Below, one piece after another: positions 42,376-51,856 of a DNA stretch of 64,000 bases. The translations under genes were made by a program, and so were the position numbers. Every line of letters begins with the position of its first letter. Position 1 is the stretch's first letter. Location of the stretch: assembly GCF_023517775.1 (NCBI RefSeq), contig NZ_CP082904.1, positions 1,054,001 through 1,118,000 of the forward strand, read 5' to 3'. Below the pieces are notes generated by a model. That model did no database searches. It worked only from the letters and a program-made list of their open reading frames with translations, and was not told the origin of the DNA. The stretch is from Mixta hanseatica. Its GTDB lineage: Bacteria > Pseudomonadota > Gammaproteobacteria > Enterobacterales > Enterobacteriaceae.

Positions 42376-43167
42376 ATGGCTTTTGAAGCGATGTTAATCG
42401 GCGTTCTCTGCTATCTGGGATCGCTGAGTAGCCCCTGGCTGCTCGGCGTGACCGGTGGCTGGTATCTGATTACCCGTCCGCTGGTCTCGGGCATGCTGGT
42501 GGGGTTGATCCTCGGTGATATGCAAACCGGGATCGTGATCGGCGTGGCAGTACAGGCGGTCTATATTGCGATGGTTACGCCCGGCGGATCGATGCCGGCG
42601 GATCTAAACTTTGTCGCCTTTCCTGCTATTGCGTTAGGGATCTTATCCGGTAAAGGCGTCGAGGTGGCCGTGGCGCTGGCTGCGACGATCGGGATTGCCG
42701 GTACAGTGCTGTTTAATGCGATGCTGGTACTGAACTCATGGTGGAACCACCGTGCCGATAAGGCGCTGGAAAAGGGCGACGCGCGCGGCGTTTATCTCAA
42801 CAGCGCTATCTGGCCGCAGGCAACTAATTTTCTTATGCGGTTTGTGCCCACCTTTATCGCCGTTTATTTTGGCGCGCAGTATATCAGCGCTTTTATGGAC
42901 AGCCTGCCACCGGTGATGCTGTCGACCATGAATGTGCTGGGCGGCATTTTGCCCGCGGTGGGTATCGCTATCCTGTTAAAGCAAATTATCAAAAATTACA
43001 GCATGCTGATCTACTTTCTGGTGGGCTTTATCTGCATCGTATTCCTGAAGTTGAATATGGTGGCGCTGGTAATAGTCGGTGCGCTGCTGGCGCTTATTCA
43101 CTACAACTATAAGCCGGAGCCGCAGGTGGCAAGCGTCACAAAGCCGGTTGATGAGGATGAATTCTAA
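42376..43167 (+). CDS. PTS mannose-family component IIC
   Basis: A 263-residue integral membrane protein with the family's PGGSMPADLNFVAFPAIALG loop and about seven to eight helices. With IID it forms the transmembrane channel for the sugar. Its last codon overlaps the start of IID (TAATGG). An AAGGAGCCC site lies before the ATG. Confidence 0.93.
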   Translation: MAFEAMLIGVLCYLGSLSSPWLLGVTGGWYLITRPLVSGMLVGLILGDMQTGIVIGVAVQAVYIAMVTPGGSMPADLNFVAFPAIALGILSGKGVEVAVALAATIGIAGTVLFNAMLVLNSWWNHRADKALEKGDARGVYLNSAIWPQATNFLMRFVPTFIAVYFGAQYISAFMDSLPPVMLSTMNVLGGILPAVGIAILLKQIIKNYSMLIYFLVGFICIVFLKLNMVALVIVGALLALIHYNYKPEPQVASVTKPVDEDEF

Positions 43168-43985
43168 TGGAAGAACGTAAACTGACCCGCCGGGATTTGC
43201 GCCGCTGCTGGCGTAGCTGGATGATGTACAACCTTTCGTCTATGAGTTTTGAACGCCTCGCATCCTTTGGCTTTTGCCTGAGCATGCTGCCCGTGGCAAA
43301 GAAGCTCTATCCCGATATGCAACAAAGAAAAGAAATGCTCAAGCGTCACGCCTCATTCTACAACACCGAACCACAGATTGGCGCCATCGTTAACGGTATG
43401 GTGTTGGGACTGGAGGAGAAGCGCGCCAACGGCGAACCTGTTGATGGGGAAACGATCAATACCCTGAAAGTTGGGCTGATGGGGCCGGTGGCCGGAATTG
43501 GCGACTCGATGATCCCGGGAATGTTAATCCCGATCCTGCTCAGTATTGGTATGGCGCTGGCGGCTGGCGGCAATATTCTTGGGCCGCTGTTTTACAGCAT
43601 TGCCTGGCTGGCGATTATCATTCCCGGTTCCTGGTTTCTGTTTCTCAAAGGCTACCGTATGGGATCGACATCCGTCGAAATGTTGGTGAGTAGCAAATCA
43701 ACCCGACTGAGAGAAGCGCTATCGCTGCTTGGCGTGTTTGTGATGGGCGGCGTGGCGGCAAGTTATGTCAAGCTGGATACCGGGCTGGAGTTCGTGACCA
43801 AAGATGGAGTGAACATTCATCTACAGCAAATGCTCGATGGTATTTTTCCGCAGCTGCTGCCGTTGATCGTGGTGATAGGTACCTGGTATTTGATGGCTAA
43901 ACGCGGGCTGTCGCCGGTAAAAGCGATGTTACTGCTGTTGTTGCTGGCTGCGGCTGGCGTAGCGGTAGGGTTGTTTACGGGCTAA
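43167..43985 (+). CDS. PTS mannose-family component IID
   Basis: A 272-residue EIID: LTRRDLRRCWRSWMMYNLSSMSFERLASFGF at the N terminus, then FYNTEPQIGAIVNGMVLGLEE, GLMGPVAGIGDSMIPG and C-terminal membrane helices. The IIA-IIB-IIC-IID set is therefore complete in one operon. The sugar cannot be named by sequence; the linked isomerase suggests a C2-epimeric or mannose-like hexose, or a related amino sugar. Confidence 0.93.
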   Translation: MEERKLTRRDLRRCWRSWMMYNLSSMSFERLASFGFCLSMLPVAKKLYPDMQQRKEMLKRHASFYNTEPQIGAIVNGMVLGLEEKRANGEPVDGETINTLKVGLMGPVAGIGDSMIPGMLIPILLSIGMALAAGGNILGPLFYSIAWLAIIIPGSWFLFLKGYRMGSTSVEMLVSSKSTRLREALSLLGVFVMGGVAASYVKLDTGLEFVTKDGVNIHLQQMLDGIFPQLLPLIVVIGTWYLMAKRGLSPVKAMLLLLLLAAAGVAVGLFTG

Positions 43986-44029
43986 TCCTGCGTTTGGTTG
44001 TCACCGTTTTAATGAAATATCTTTCAGCA

Positions 44030-44064
44030 ACGCGAGTGAACATCCTGATTTCGCTCGCGTTCAG
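44030..44064 (+). terminator. Possible terminator hairpin after PTS operon
   Basis: AACGCGAG and CTCGCGTT form an eight-pair stem with a long loop about 45 bases after the IID stop. It lacks a T tract, so it may be a weak or processing hairpin. Confidence 0.4.
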
Positions 44065-44135
44065 TTAATCAAACTTAACCTGCCTGTATTTCCTGCTGAA
44101 AAACATTAATCGGACAACCTTAGACGCCGGTGGCG

Positions 44136-44325
44136 TTAGATCCCCAGTCCGCCAGCAACATTTAAAGTCTCGCCGGTAATATAGCCAGCATGAGGGCCAG
44201 CAAGGAAGCAGATGGTTTCTGCCACTTCTTCCAGCGTAGCAATGCGTCGAATAGGATGCATATCCAGAATCGCTTCACGATCCGGCAGCTCACCCGCCAC
44301 ATCCGACGCCATAATGCCCGCGCGT
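44136..44325 (-). pseudogene. SDR oxidoreductase remnant, C-terminal end
   Basis: Reading leftward, about 62 codons match the C terminus of a short-chain dehydrogenase: MHPIRRIATLEEVAETICFLAGPHAGYITGETLNVAGG, here in parts, then a stop at 44136. This is the typical end motif of the FabG-like SDR family. The rest of the gene, including the Rossmann glycine motif and YxxxK, is missing. The break is at about 44325, where a TetR remnant begins in the opposite direction. Confidence 0.85.
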
Positions 44326-44511
44326 TTTCAACAGGCGAAAAACGAGGGCGATCTTTCTGAAAGCGCGCAACCAGATGTGCTTGCGGCCTTTATGATAACC
44401 GTTACCCAGGGAATCGCGGTACAGGCCAAAGCCGGGGCGAAACGTGAATTACTGGAAGCGGTAGCGGAACAGGCAATGGCCTGCTGGCCAGCCGACCCGG
44501 CCTTGTCATAA
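44326..44511 (+). pseudogene. TetR/AcrR regulator remnant, C-terminal end
   Basis: From the junction, about 61 codons read RFQQAKNEGDLSESAQPDVLAAFM and then VTQGIAVQAKAGAKRELLEAVAEQA, the effector-domain end of a TetR family regulator. The DNA-binding domain is absent. A tetR gene and an SDR gene often sit divergently; here a single deletion seems to have removed both 5' halves and the promoter region between them. Confidence 0.82.
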
Positions 44512-44565
44512 ATCCTTCATCAATTACTCTTATAACAGGCTCTTTCCTGTTACGGATGTAAGCTG

Positions 44566-45915
44566 ATGAAAAGTAAATCTCTTGCCTTATGCGTTTCTCT
44601 TTTCCCGCTCTATGCCAGCGCGGTGCAGCCGCAAATTGAACGCTACGTGGTGGCCTTTCCTCAGGGCGACCGCGTAGCTTTGCGGCGCGCGTCAGTCAGC
44701 GAGTTCCCCAACGGTCTGCCGGTGGGTGTCGGCTCGGGCCTGCATTTTCTGCGTAAAGAGGGCGGCGATCTGCTGTTCGCTACCCTGACCGATCGCGGTC
44801 CGAATGCTGATGCGCCTAAAACCGGCAAACGCGAGTCCAAAATTTTTGTCAGCCCGAACTATACGCCCTTGCTGATGACCATCCGGGTGGGCAGCGGCAA
44901 GGCTAATGCCATAGATGCGCATCCGCTACATGACGAACAGGGCAACATCAGCGGCCTGCCGTTGCCGGAAGGTTTTATCGGTGCGACTAATGAAGCGGCG
45001 CTTAACGAATCTTTACAGCTGCTTGGCAGTGATAAGCGCGGGCTGGATACGGAAGGCATTACCTCGGATGGCAACGGCGGCTACTGGATCTGTGATGAGT
45101 ACGGTCCGTTTATCGCCCATATCAGCGCCGACGGCAAAATTCTGCAAAAGTATGGCCCGCAGGCGGAGGCTGGCGAGCAGGGCATCGCCGGGGGGCTACC
45201 GAATATCGTGAAGTGGCGCCAGCCTAACCGTGGTTTTGAAGGACTAACGCGCATGCCGGATGGCCGGATTATCGCTGCGGTGCAAAGTACGCTGGATATC
45301 GACGGCAAAAGCAAAAACAGCGCCCGCTTTACCCGTCTGGTCAGTTTCGATCCGGCAACGGGCAAAACCGCCAGCTATGGCTATCCCATTGATATCGATG
45401 CCTATAAAAAAGCGAAGGATGCGAAAGTAGGCGATATCGTCGCGCTGGATAATCAGCGCTTACTGCTGATTGAGCAGGGCGCTGATAAAGATAAAAATAT
45501 GCGTAACCGCATCTATCTGGTCGATCTCAGCCAGGCCAGCGATCTGACGCCGCTCGACAAGCAGCCGCCGGAACTTAATGACGAGGCGGCGCTAAAGTCG
45601 CGCGGTGTTGTCCTTGCCAGTAAACAGCTGGTGGTCGATCTGCGTGCGCTGGGCTGGCATCAGGAGAAAGTCGAAGGCCTGGCGCTGATCGATAATAAAA
45701 CTCTGGCGGTGATCAATGATAACGACTTTGGGATACGCGCTGAGCTGACCGATGCGGTATCCGGCAAAGATAAAATGGATGATTACACCACCGACGGTAA
45801 AGGGCATCTGCTGGTCAACGGCGAAGCAGTGAAAACTAAAATCGCTGTGCGGCCGTTGGATAAGCCGGAAAACGAAAACGAGCTATGGATAATTAGTCTG
45901 CCAGAGGCGTTGTAA
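44566..45915 (+). CDS. Esterase-like phytase family protein, secreted
   Basis: A 449-residue protein of the PF13449 (phytase-like / esterase-like) family with a signal peptide cleaved after about residue 19 (LYASA). It is a predicted beta-propeller: landmarks are LLFATLTDRGPNADAP, LDTEGITSDGNGGYWICDEYGPFI, NRGFEGLTRMPDGRIIAA and the closing VEGLALIDNKTLAVINDNDFGI. Acidic loops of this type bind calcium. Probably periplasmic hydrolysis of phosphate or ester substrates. It stands as a single gene between the deletion scar and a LysR gene. Confidence 0.87.
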   Translation: MKSKSLALCVSLFPLYASAVQPQIERYVVAFPQGDRVALRRASVSEFPNGLPVGVGSGLHFLRKEGGDLLFATLTDRGPNADAPKTGKRESKIFVSPNYTPLLMTIRVGSGKANAIDAHPLHDEQGNISGLPLPEGFIGATNEAALNESLQLLGSDKRGLDTEGITSDGNGGYWICDEYGPFIAHISADGKILQKYGPQAEAGEQGIAGGLPNIVKWRQPNRGFEGLTRMPDGRIIAAVQSTLDIDGKSKNSARFTRLVSFDPATGKTASYGYPIDIDAYKKAKDAKVGDIVALDNQRLLLIEQGADKDKNMRNRIYLVDLSQASDLTPLDKQPPELNDEAALKSRGVVLASKQLVVDLRALGWHQEKVEGLALIDNKTLAVINDNDFGIRAELTDAVSGKDKMDDYTTDGKGHLLVNGEAVKTKIAVRPLDKPENENELWIISLPEAL

Positions 45916-45981
45916 CCAGCCGCTGACTTCTATCTATATAAACCCCGGCGGCTGATGGTTATTCCAGGCCGCCGGACGCGG

Positions 45982-46875
45982 CTATCTTTTCCTGACCCGT
46001 AGCGCCTCTACCACCAGCGAAAAGGCCGGTGAAGGTTGTTTACGGCTGGGATAATAGAGGTAATAGCCGGGAAAAGGCCGACACCAGGGCTCCAGCACAC
46101 GAATCAACCTTCCTTCCTTAATATGCTCGCCGAACTCCTCCTCCGGCAAAAAGGCGATGCCCATTCCTGCCAGCGCCGCCTGAACAATATGTTCCGAGGT
46201 GTTGAAGGTAAGCTGTCCGCTGACGCGCACGTTCAGGTCACCGCCATCCTGATCAAAATCCCACACATAGATCCCGCCCGATCGGATCATTCGCTGATTA
46301 ATGCACCGGTGCTGGGTGAGATCATGCGGCGTTGCAGGAACAGGGTAACGCGCAAAATAGTCCGGCGAGGCCACCGCCGCCATCCGTAATCTGGGGCCGA
46401 TGGGCACGGCGATCATATCCTTATCAATGGTATCCCCCAGCCGTACACCTGCATCGAAACGATCGGCTACGATATCGCGAAAACCATGATTGGCATCGAA
46501 TTCAATATGAATATCCGGATACTCGCGCAGCAGTGGTATCAGCTTGGGCAGCAGTGTCGTATGCAGCACATTCGGGCCGCAGGTAATACGCACCGTGCCT
46601 GCGGGTTTGTCGCGCAGCGCGGTCAACATATCCAGCTCCGCTTCTATCCCGTCAATATAATTGCCGACGGTCTCTAACAGACGCTCTCCGGCAACCGTTG
46701 GCGATACGCTGCGCGTAGTACGCGTCAGCAGGCGAATTTGCATGCGTTCTTCCAGTGCGGAGATCGCCTGGCTGAGGGCGGGCTGCGTGACGCCCAGATG
46801 CGCCGCGGCCCGCGTGAAACTGCCCTCGCGCGCTACCGTGACAAAATAAAGTAGATCGTTAAGGTTACGCTTCAT
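45982..46875 (-). CDS. LysR family transcriptional regulator
   Basis: A 297-residue LysR regulator with the N-terminal winged helix LLYFVTVAREGSFTRAAAHLGVTQPALSQAISALE and an effector-binding domain with VRITCGPNVLHTTLLPKLIPLL. It is divergent from an MFS and hydrolase pair with a 231-base gap, so it probably controls that pair. A palindrome-like TTAATAAGCTATACTTATAAG region just upstream (about 46892-46912) could be part of its binding site. Confidence 0.93.
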   Translation of the reverse strand: MKRNLNDLLYFVTVAREGSFTRAAAHLGVTQPALSQAISALEERMQIRLLTRTTRSVSPTVAGERLLETVGNYIDGIEAELDMLTALRDKPAGTVRITCGPNVLHTTLLPKLIPLLREYPDIHIEFDANHGFRDIVADRFDAGVRLGDTIDKDMIAVPIGPRLRMAAVASPDYFARYPVPATPHDLTQHRCINQRMIRSGGIYVWDFDQDGGDLNVRVSGQLTFNTSEHIVQAALAGMGIAFLPEEEFGEHIKEGRLIRVLEPWCRPFPGYYLYYPSRKQPSPAFSLVVEALRVRKR

Positions 46876-47106
46876 CCTGCCTCCTGGTAGCTCATTAATA
46901 AGCTATACTTATAAGCTCATTAAGTATTCATTAGCTAGTCAGCCTATCTCAGACGTGTAAAATTTTCATCAGTCAATCATCAAACGGCGATGTTATTTCG
47001 CCACAGCTATTTCTTAATCATTCATTTATTGACGTTATTCCCATGAATAAGGTCCGACCCCGGCTTGCCTGTAATCCGCCGGGACGATATGCGGAGGTTG
47101 TTATTT

Positions 47107-48303
47107 ATGTCCACCCTGACAAAAGACCCGACACGTTACAAAGAACGTGCGTACTGGGGAGGCGTATTGGCCATGACGCTATGCGTCTTTGCACTGGTGG
47201 CATCAGAATTTATGCCGGTTAGCCTGCTTACGCCGATAGCAAAAGATTTGGCAATAAGCGAAGGCCAGGCGGGCCAGGGCATCGCGATTTCCGGTGCGCT
47301 GGCGGTATTAACCAGCCTGTTTATCTCAACCCTGGCCGGCAACCTGAACCGCAAGGTGTTGCTGCTGGCGATGACCGCGCTGATGGCGATTTCCGGCGCA
47401 GTTATCGCGCTTGCCTCCAGTTATCTCACCTATATGGCTGGCCGCGCGCTAATCGGCGTGGCTATTGGCGGCTTCTGGTCGCTCTCTGCCGCTACGGCGA
47501 TTCGTCTGGTGCCGTCGCGCCAGGTACCGCGCGCGCTGGCGATATTTAATGGCGGTAATGCGCTGGCGACCGTGATCGCCGCTCCGCTTGGTAGCTATTT
47601 GAGCGCGGTTATCGGCTGGCGCGGCGCTTTTTTTTGCCTGGTTCCAGTCGCGGCCATCGCCTTTATCTGGCAATGCTTCAGCCTGCCGGCGATGAAGAGC
47701 GAAAGTCGCGATAAATCCAGCGGCACGGTTTTTCGTCTGTTTGCTAATCCGCTGGTAACGGTGGGGTTGGCGTCCTGCGGCCTGTTTTTTATGGGGCAGT
47801 TTTCACTGTTTACCTATGTGCGTCCGTTCCTTGAAACGGTCACGCAGGTTGATGTCACCACACTCTCTTTGATCCTACTCACCATTGGCGTGATGGGATT
47901 TATTGGCACGCTGGCTATCGGCGCATTTTTAAACCGGGGCTTTTACCGCACGCTGATCGCCATTCCTCTCCTGATGGCGGTGATTGCCGCACTGCTGATG
48001 TTTTTTGGCCATCGCGTCTGGATTGTCGCTCCGCTGCTCGGTTTGTGGGGGCTGATCGCTACCGCTGCGCCAACCGGTTGGTGGACCTGGGTTGCCAGAA
48101 CGTTGCCGGATGATGCCGAGGCGGGCGGCGGGCTGATGGTGGCGGTGGTACAGCTTTCTATCGCCCTTGGCTCTACCGTTGGCGGCTTTGCCTTTGACCA
48201 CAGCGGTTACCAAAGCACTTTTATTATTAGCGGCCTGCTGTTGGTTATCGCTGCCGCTCTGACTTTATTGACGTCGCGTAAAGATACCCACTCAACCCAC
48301 TGA
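47107..48303 (+). CDS. MFS transporter, DHA1 drug/nucleoside efflux type
   Basis: Starting at 47107 after GGAGGTTGTTATTT, the 398-residue protein has 12 helices and the DHA1 pattern FALVASEFMPVSLLTPIAKDL, with AGRALIGVAIGGFWSLSAATAIRL, motifs of the AraJ/NepI/SotB-type exporters. An upstream in-frame start at 47065 lacks a site. Substrate unknown. The neighbouring hydrolase gene follows after ten bases in the same operon, which may link export and detoxification of one compound. Confidence 0.9.
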   Translation: MSTLTKDPTRYKERAYWGGVLAMTLCVFALVASEFMPVSLLTPIAKDLAISEGQAGQGIAISGALAVLTSLFISTLAGNLNRKVLLLAMTALMAISGAVIALASSYLTYMAGRALIGVAIGGFWSLSAATAIRLVPSRQVPRALAIFNGGNALATVIAAPLGSYLSAVIGWRGAFFCLVPVAAIAFIWQCFSLPAMKSESRDKSSGTVFRLFANPLVTVGLASCGLFFMGQFSLFTYVRPFLETVTQVDVTTLSLILLTIGVMGFIGTLAIGAFLNRGFYRTLIAIPLLMAVIAALLMFFGHRVWIVAPLLGLWGLIATAAPTGWWTWVARTLPDDAEAGGGLMVAVVQLSIALGSTVGGFAFDHSGYQSTFIISGLLLVIAAALTLLTSRKDTHSTH

Positions 48304-48313
48304 GGGCTTTTAC

Positions 48314-49342
48314 ATGAAGATATTTACCATGCTGTTAGGGCTGTTAATCAGCTCGTTTGCTGCAACAGGAGCCGATATGTCGAACGGAGCAGATAATTTT
48401 TACCAAAGCGATAAGGTTATCCGTCAAAAAGTGACCTTTAAAAACCAGTACCAGATGAATGTCACCGGCAATCTGTTTATGCCGAAAGAGATGAATCAGA
48501 ACAGTAAAAACCCAGCGATTATCGTGGGGCATCCTATGGGCGCGGTAAAAGAGCAAAGCTCAAACCTGTATGCCCAGAAGCTGGCGGAGCAGGGGTTTGT
48601 CACGTTGGCTATCGATCTCTCTTTCTGGGGCGAAAGCGAAGGACAGCCGCGTAACGCCGTCTCGCCGGATATCTATGCGGAAGACTTTAGTGCCGCGGTG
48701 GATTACCTCGGCACGCGTCCCTGGATCGATCACAATCGTATCGGCGTGCTGGGCATCTGCGGCAGTGGCAGCTTTGTGATCAGCGCGGCGAAAATCGATC
48801 CACGTATGAAGGCGATCGCAACCGTCAGCATGTATGACATGGGCTCCGCTAATCGCAATGCGCTACATCACTCCTTAACCCTGGCGCAGCGTAAGCAGAT
48901 CATTGCCGACGCGGCAGAGCAGCGTTATACGGAATTTACCGGCGGCGAGAAGAAATACACCAGCGGCACCGTGCATAAAATCGATGAAAACTCCTCGCCG
49001 ATTGAGAAAGAGTTTTATGACTTCTATCGCACGCCGCGCGGTGAATTCACGCCGCAAGGTACCACGTCACAGCTGACCACGCATCCGACCCTGACCAGCA
49101 ACGTGAAGTTTATGAATTTCTATCCGTTTAACGATATCGAGACCATTTCACCGCGTCCTGTGCTGTTTATCACCGGCGATCAAGCGCATTCGAAAGAGTT
49201 CAGCGAAGATGCCTGGAAGCGTGCCGGACAGCCGAAAGAGCTTTATATCGTGCCGGGCGCCGGTCATGTGGATCTCTATGATCGCACCGACCTGATTCCT
49301 TTTGCCAAACTGACTGCATTCTTCAAAGATAATTTGAAATAA
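48314..49342 (+). CDS. Alpha/beta hydrolase with cysteine nucleophile, YcjY/DLH-like, secreted
   Basis: A 342-residue alpha/beta hydrolase with a signal peptide-like N terminus (MLLGLLISSFAATGA). The nucleophile elbow reads VLGICGSGSF, placing a cysteine (C149) where most hydrolases have serine, as in dienelactone hydrolase and YcjY relatives. The acid lies in FITGDQAHS and the histidine in PGAGHVDLYD. Substrate unknown. Coupled to the upstream MFS transporter. Confidence 0.85.
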   Translation: MKIFTMLLGLLISSFAATGADMSNGADNFYQSDKVIRQKVTFKNQYQMNVTGNLFMPKEMNQNSKNPAIIVGHPMGAVKEQSSNLYAQKLAEQGFVTLAIDLSFWGESEGQPRNAVSPDIYAEDFSAAVDYLGTRPWIDHNRIGVLGICGSGSFVISAAKIDPRMKAIATVSMYDMGSANRNALHHSLTLAQRKQIIADAAEQRYTEFTGGEKKYTSGTVHKIDENSSPIEKEFYDFYRTPRGEFTPQGTTSQLTTHPTLTSNVKFMNFYPFNDIETISPRPVLFITGDQAHSKEFSEDAWKRAGQPKELYIVPGAGHVDLYDRTDLIPFAKLTAFFKDNLK

Positions 49343-49349
49343 CGCTAAG

Positions 49350-49371
49350 GCCGCGCCTTACGGGGCGCGGC
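49350..49371 (+). terminator. Probable terminator after hydrolase
   Basis: GCCGCGCC and GGGGCGCGGC pair in a very GC-rich stem around TTAC. There is no T tract, so it may act in both directions with a weak tail. Confidence 0.5.
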
Positions 49372-49403
49372 AATAAGGAGGCCCACTTCAGCTGCCGTTA
49401 ACG

Positions 49404-49904
49404 TTACAGATGAAGCAGAAACGCAGCCTGCCCGGTCTCTTTCGCCCGTTTATCCTTTAACGCGGTCAGCTCATCCGCCCGCAACAGCTTTAGTGCAAAG
49501 GTGGGGCACACTTCCACGCAGGCCGGGCCCGCTTCACGCGCGGCGCACAGATCGCATTTGATGATTTCGGCGCTGTCGGCATTCGCTGACGCTTCAATCG
49601 AAATACAACCGAAAGGGCAGGCGACAATACAGTTCTTGCAGCCAATACAGCGCGCTGAATCAGACCGCACCCGATGTTTATCCAGACTCAGCGCCCCGGT
49701 TGGACAGGCGCTGACGCAGGGCGCATTTTCACACTGATGGCAGATTGCCGGCGCGCTGGCCAGGCTTGATTTATACACATTAAGCCGCGGAAAAAAGGCC
49801 GTCTGGTTAACGCTGCCCTGTGGTAAATGCGCCTGAGCGCAGGCAATTTCACAGGTCCGGCAGGCGATGCATCGTTGCGCATCAACAAGAATAAAGTCGG
49901 TCAT
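49404..49904 (-). CDS. 4Fe-4S ferredoxin-type electron carrier (HydN/YgfS-like)
   Basis: A 166-residue protein with four cysteine clusters: CIACRTCEIACAQAH, CHQCENAPCVSACPTGAL, CIGCKNCIVACPFGCI and CDLCAAREAGPACVEVCPTFAL, enough for four [4Fe-4S] centres. It is of the HydN type that passes electrons between dehydrogenases and their partners. It is coupled to the AegA-like gene by an ATGA-type overlap. Given the xanthine dehydrogenase operon on the other strand, it probably carries electrons from that enzyme. Confidence 0.92.
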   Translation of the reverse strand: MTDFILVDAQRCIACRTCEIACAQAHLPQGSVNQTAFFPRLNVYKSSLASAPAICHQCENAPCVSACPTGALSLDKHRVRSDSARCIGCKNCIVACPFGCISIEASANADSAEIIKCDLCAAREAGPACVEVCPTFALKLLRADELTALKDKRAKETGQAAFLLHL

Positions 49905-51856
49905 AGTGCCTCCTGCATCGCTTTAAGCTTCGTTGGCTGCTGATCCAGCATGGTTAAGATATCGCGCGCCGCCTGACGGCCCGCCGCCATCGCGGTAACT
50001 ACCAGATCGGCGCCGTGCACCGCATCCCCGCCGGCAAAAACTTTGCGCTGGCTGGTTCGCGTGGCAAGCCTTGCGCTGCCGCCGGTTTTAATTAATCCCC
50101 ACTCATCCCGTTTTATCGCGTACCGATCCAACCAGGGCATCGCGTGCGGCCGAAACCCCAGGGCCATAATCAGCACATCAGCCGGCTGCACAAACTCAGA
50201 ACCTTTTACCGGCTGCGGCCTTCTGCGGCCGTCAGGGCCGGGCTCGCCTGGCTGCGTGCGTATCAGCCTGATGCCGTTGACCCGCCCCTTACGATCGCGC
50301 TGAATATGCTGAGGCTGAACGTTAAATAAAAATTCCACGCCCTCTTCGCGCGCGTTCAACACCTCTTTTTTGGAGCCAGGCATGCTGGCCTCATCGCGCC
50401 GATAGGCGCAGGTAACGCTGGCCGCTTCGCGTCGGATAGCCGTGCGCAGGCAATCCATCGCGGTATCGCCGCCGCCCAGTACCACTACATTTTTGCCTCG
50501 CACATTAATCCAGGGATAGCGGCGGTCCTCATCCAGCCCCTTTACCTCACGGGTGCTGGCGATCAGAAACGGCAGCGCCTGCACCACGCCGGGCGCATCT
50601 TCATGTGCCAGGCCAGCCTGCAAGAAGCCGTAGGTGCCGGTAGCCAGGAAGACGGCGTCATAGTGGACCATCAGCTCGCTGAACAGAACGTCGCGGCCGA
50701 TTTCGCAGTTAAGATGAAACCGGATGCCCATCGTGCTGAAGATATCGCGGCGGTGCGCCATCAGCGCTTTGTCCAGCTTGAACGGCGGAATGCCAAAGGT
50801 CAGCAGCCCGCCGATTTCCGGATGGCGATCGAACACCTCCGCCTGAATACCGGCGCGCGCCAGAATATCGGCGCAGCCTAATCCGGCCGGACCGGCGCCG
50901 ATAATAGCGACTTTTTCAGCGCGCGGCGTGACCGCGCCGATGGCTGGCCGCCAGCCCATTTCAAAGGCGGTGTCGGTGATATAGCGCTCCAGGTTGCCGA
51001 TGGTTACCGCGCCGCTGCGGCTTTTTAACGTACATGCTCCTTCGCAAAGGCGATCCTGTGGGCAAACCCGCCCGCAGATTTCCGGCAGGGTGCTGGTTTG
51101 GTGGCATAGCTCTGCCGCCGCAAGAATATCGCCCTGATCGACCAGGCGAATAAAATCGGGAATGGCGTTATGTAACGGGCAGGTCCAGTTACACCAGGCT
51201 TTCTGCGCGCAGTAAAGGCAGCGGCGGCTTTCCGCGCCAGCGCGCTCTGCTTCCAGCCCCCGGTAGATCTCCTGAAAATGCGTCTTGCGTTGCGCCGCAT
51301 CGATTTTTAACGCGCCCTGGCGAGCGGGTTTATCCAGCAGGCGTGCGGCTAAGCCGGGCGCGGTGTTGGGTTGATCATCGCCGCAGACGGTGCGGCGTTG
51401 CCGCTGATGCCGCAGCGCCGCCAGCGTTGGGCCATCCAGCAGATGCAAAGCCTGGGTAGGGCAGTTGGCCACACAGGCTGGAGCGGCCTGATGGCCGCAG
51501 AGATCGCATTTCTGGGCGGCAGCCGTCCGATCTGGCCGGGAGACCATCTTAATCGCGCCGAAGGGGCAGGCGACCAGGCAATTTTTACAGCCGATGCAGC
51601 GCTGCTCAACCAGCTTTATCTCTCCATCGCCAAATTGCAGCGCGTCCACGGGACAGCTCGTCACACAGGGCGCGTCATTACAATGACGACAGGTTACGGC
51701 GACGCTGCTTGCTCCCTGAAACGCAACCTGAATACGCGGTATAAATGCCGAACGTTCCTCTGGCCAGAGATGATGATTATGCGCCACGACACAGGCAACT
51801 TCGCAGGCGTGACAACCGATACATTCGCGGGGATCGGCAACAATAAATTTATTCAT
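49901..51856 (-). CDS. AegA/YgfT-like iron-sulfur flavoprotein oxidoreductase
   Basis: A 651-residue fusion. Residues 1 to about 190 form a HydN-like ferredoxin with CIGCHACEVACVVAHN, CRHCNDAPCVTSCPVDAL and CIGCKNCLVACPFGAI. The rest is glutamate-synthase small-subunit-like: CLYCAQKAWCNWTCPLHNAIPDF, the FAD site IIGAGPAGLGCADILARAG and the NADPH site VVVLGGGDTAMDCLRTAI. E. coli AegA and YgfT of this build are linked to formate and to anaerobic uric acid breakdown, so here it likely collects reducing power from purine oxidation. Confidence 0.92.
   Translation of the reverse strand: MNKFIVADPRECIGCHACEVACVVAHNHHLWPEERSAFIPRIQVAFQGASSVAVTCRHCNDAPCVTSCPVDALQFGDGEIKLVEQRCIGCKNCLVACPFGAIKMVSRPDRTAAAQKCDLCGHQAAPACVANCPTQALHLLDGPTLAALRHQRQRRTVCGDDQPNTAPGLAARLLDKPARQGALKIDAAQRKTHFQEIYRGLEAERAGAESRRCLYCAQKAWCNWTCPLHNAIPDFIRLVDQGDILAAAELCHQTSTLPEICGRVCPQDRLCEGACTLKSRSGAVTIGNLERYITDTAFEMGWRPAIGAVTPRAEKVAIIGAGPAGLGCADILARAGIQAEVFDRHPEIGGLLTFGIPPFKLDKALMAHRRDIFSTMGIRFHLNCEIGRDVLFSELMVHYDAVFLATGTYGFLQAGLAHEDAPGVVQALPFLIASTREVKGLDEDRRYPWINVRGKNVVVLGGGDTAMDCLRTAIRREAASVTCAYRRDEASMPGSKKEVLNAREEGVEFLFNVQPQHIQRDRKGRVNGIRLIRTQPGEPGPDGRRRPQPVKGSEFVQPADVLIMALGFRPHAMPWLDRYAIKRDEWGLIKTGGSARLATRTSQRKVFAGGDAVHGADLVVTAMAAGRQAARDILTMLDQQPTKLKAMQEAL

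Noticed and set aside
44212..44511. Open frame of 99 codons read as one gene
   Set aside because: Its first half is the antisense of an SDR gene end, and only its second half is TetR-like; it is a chance fusion at a deletion junction.
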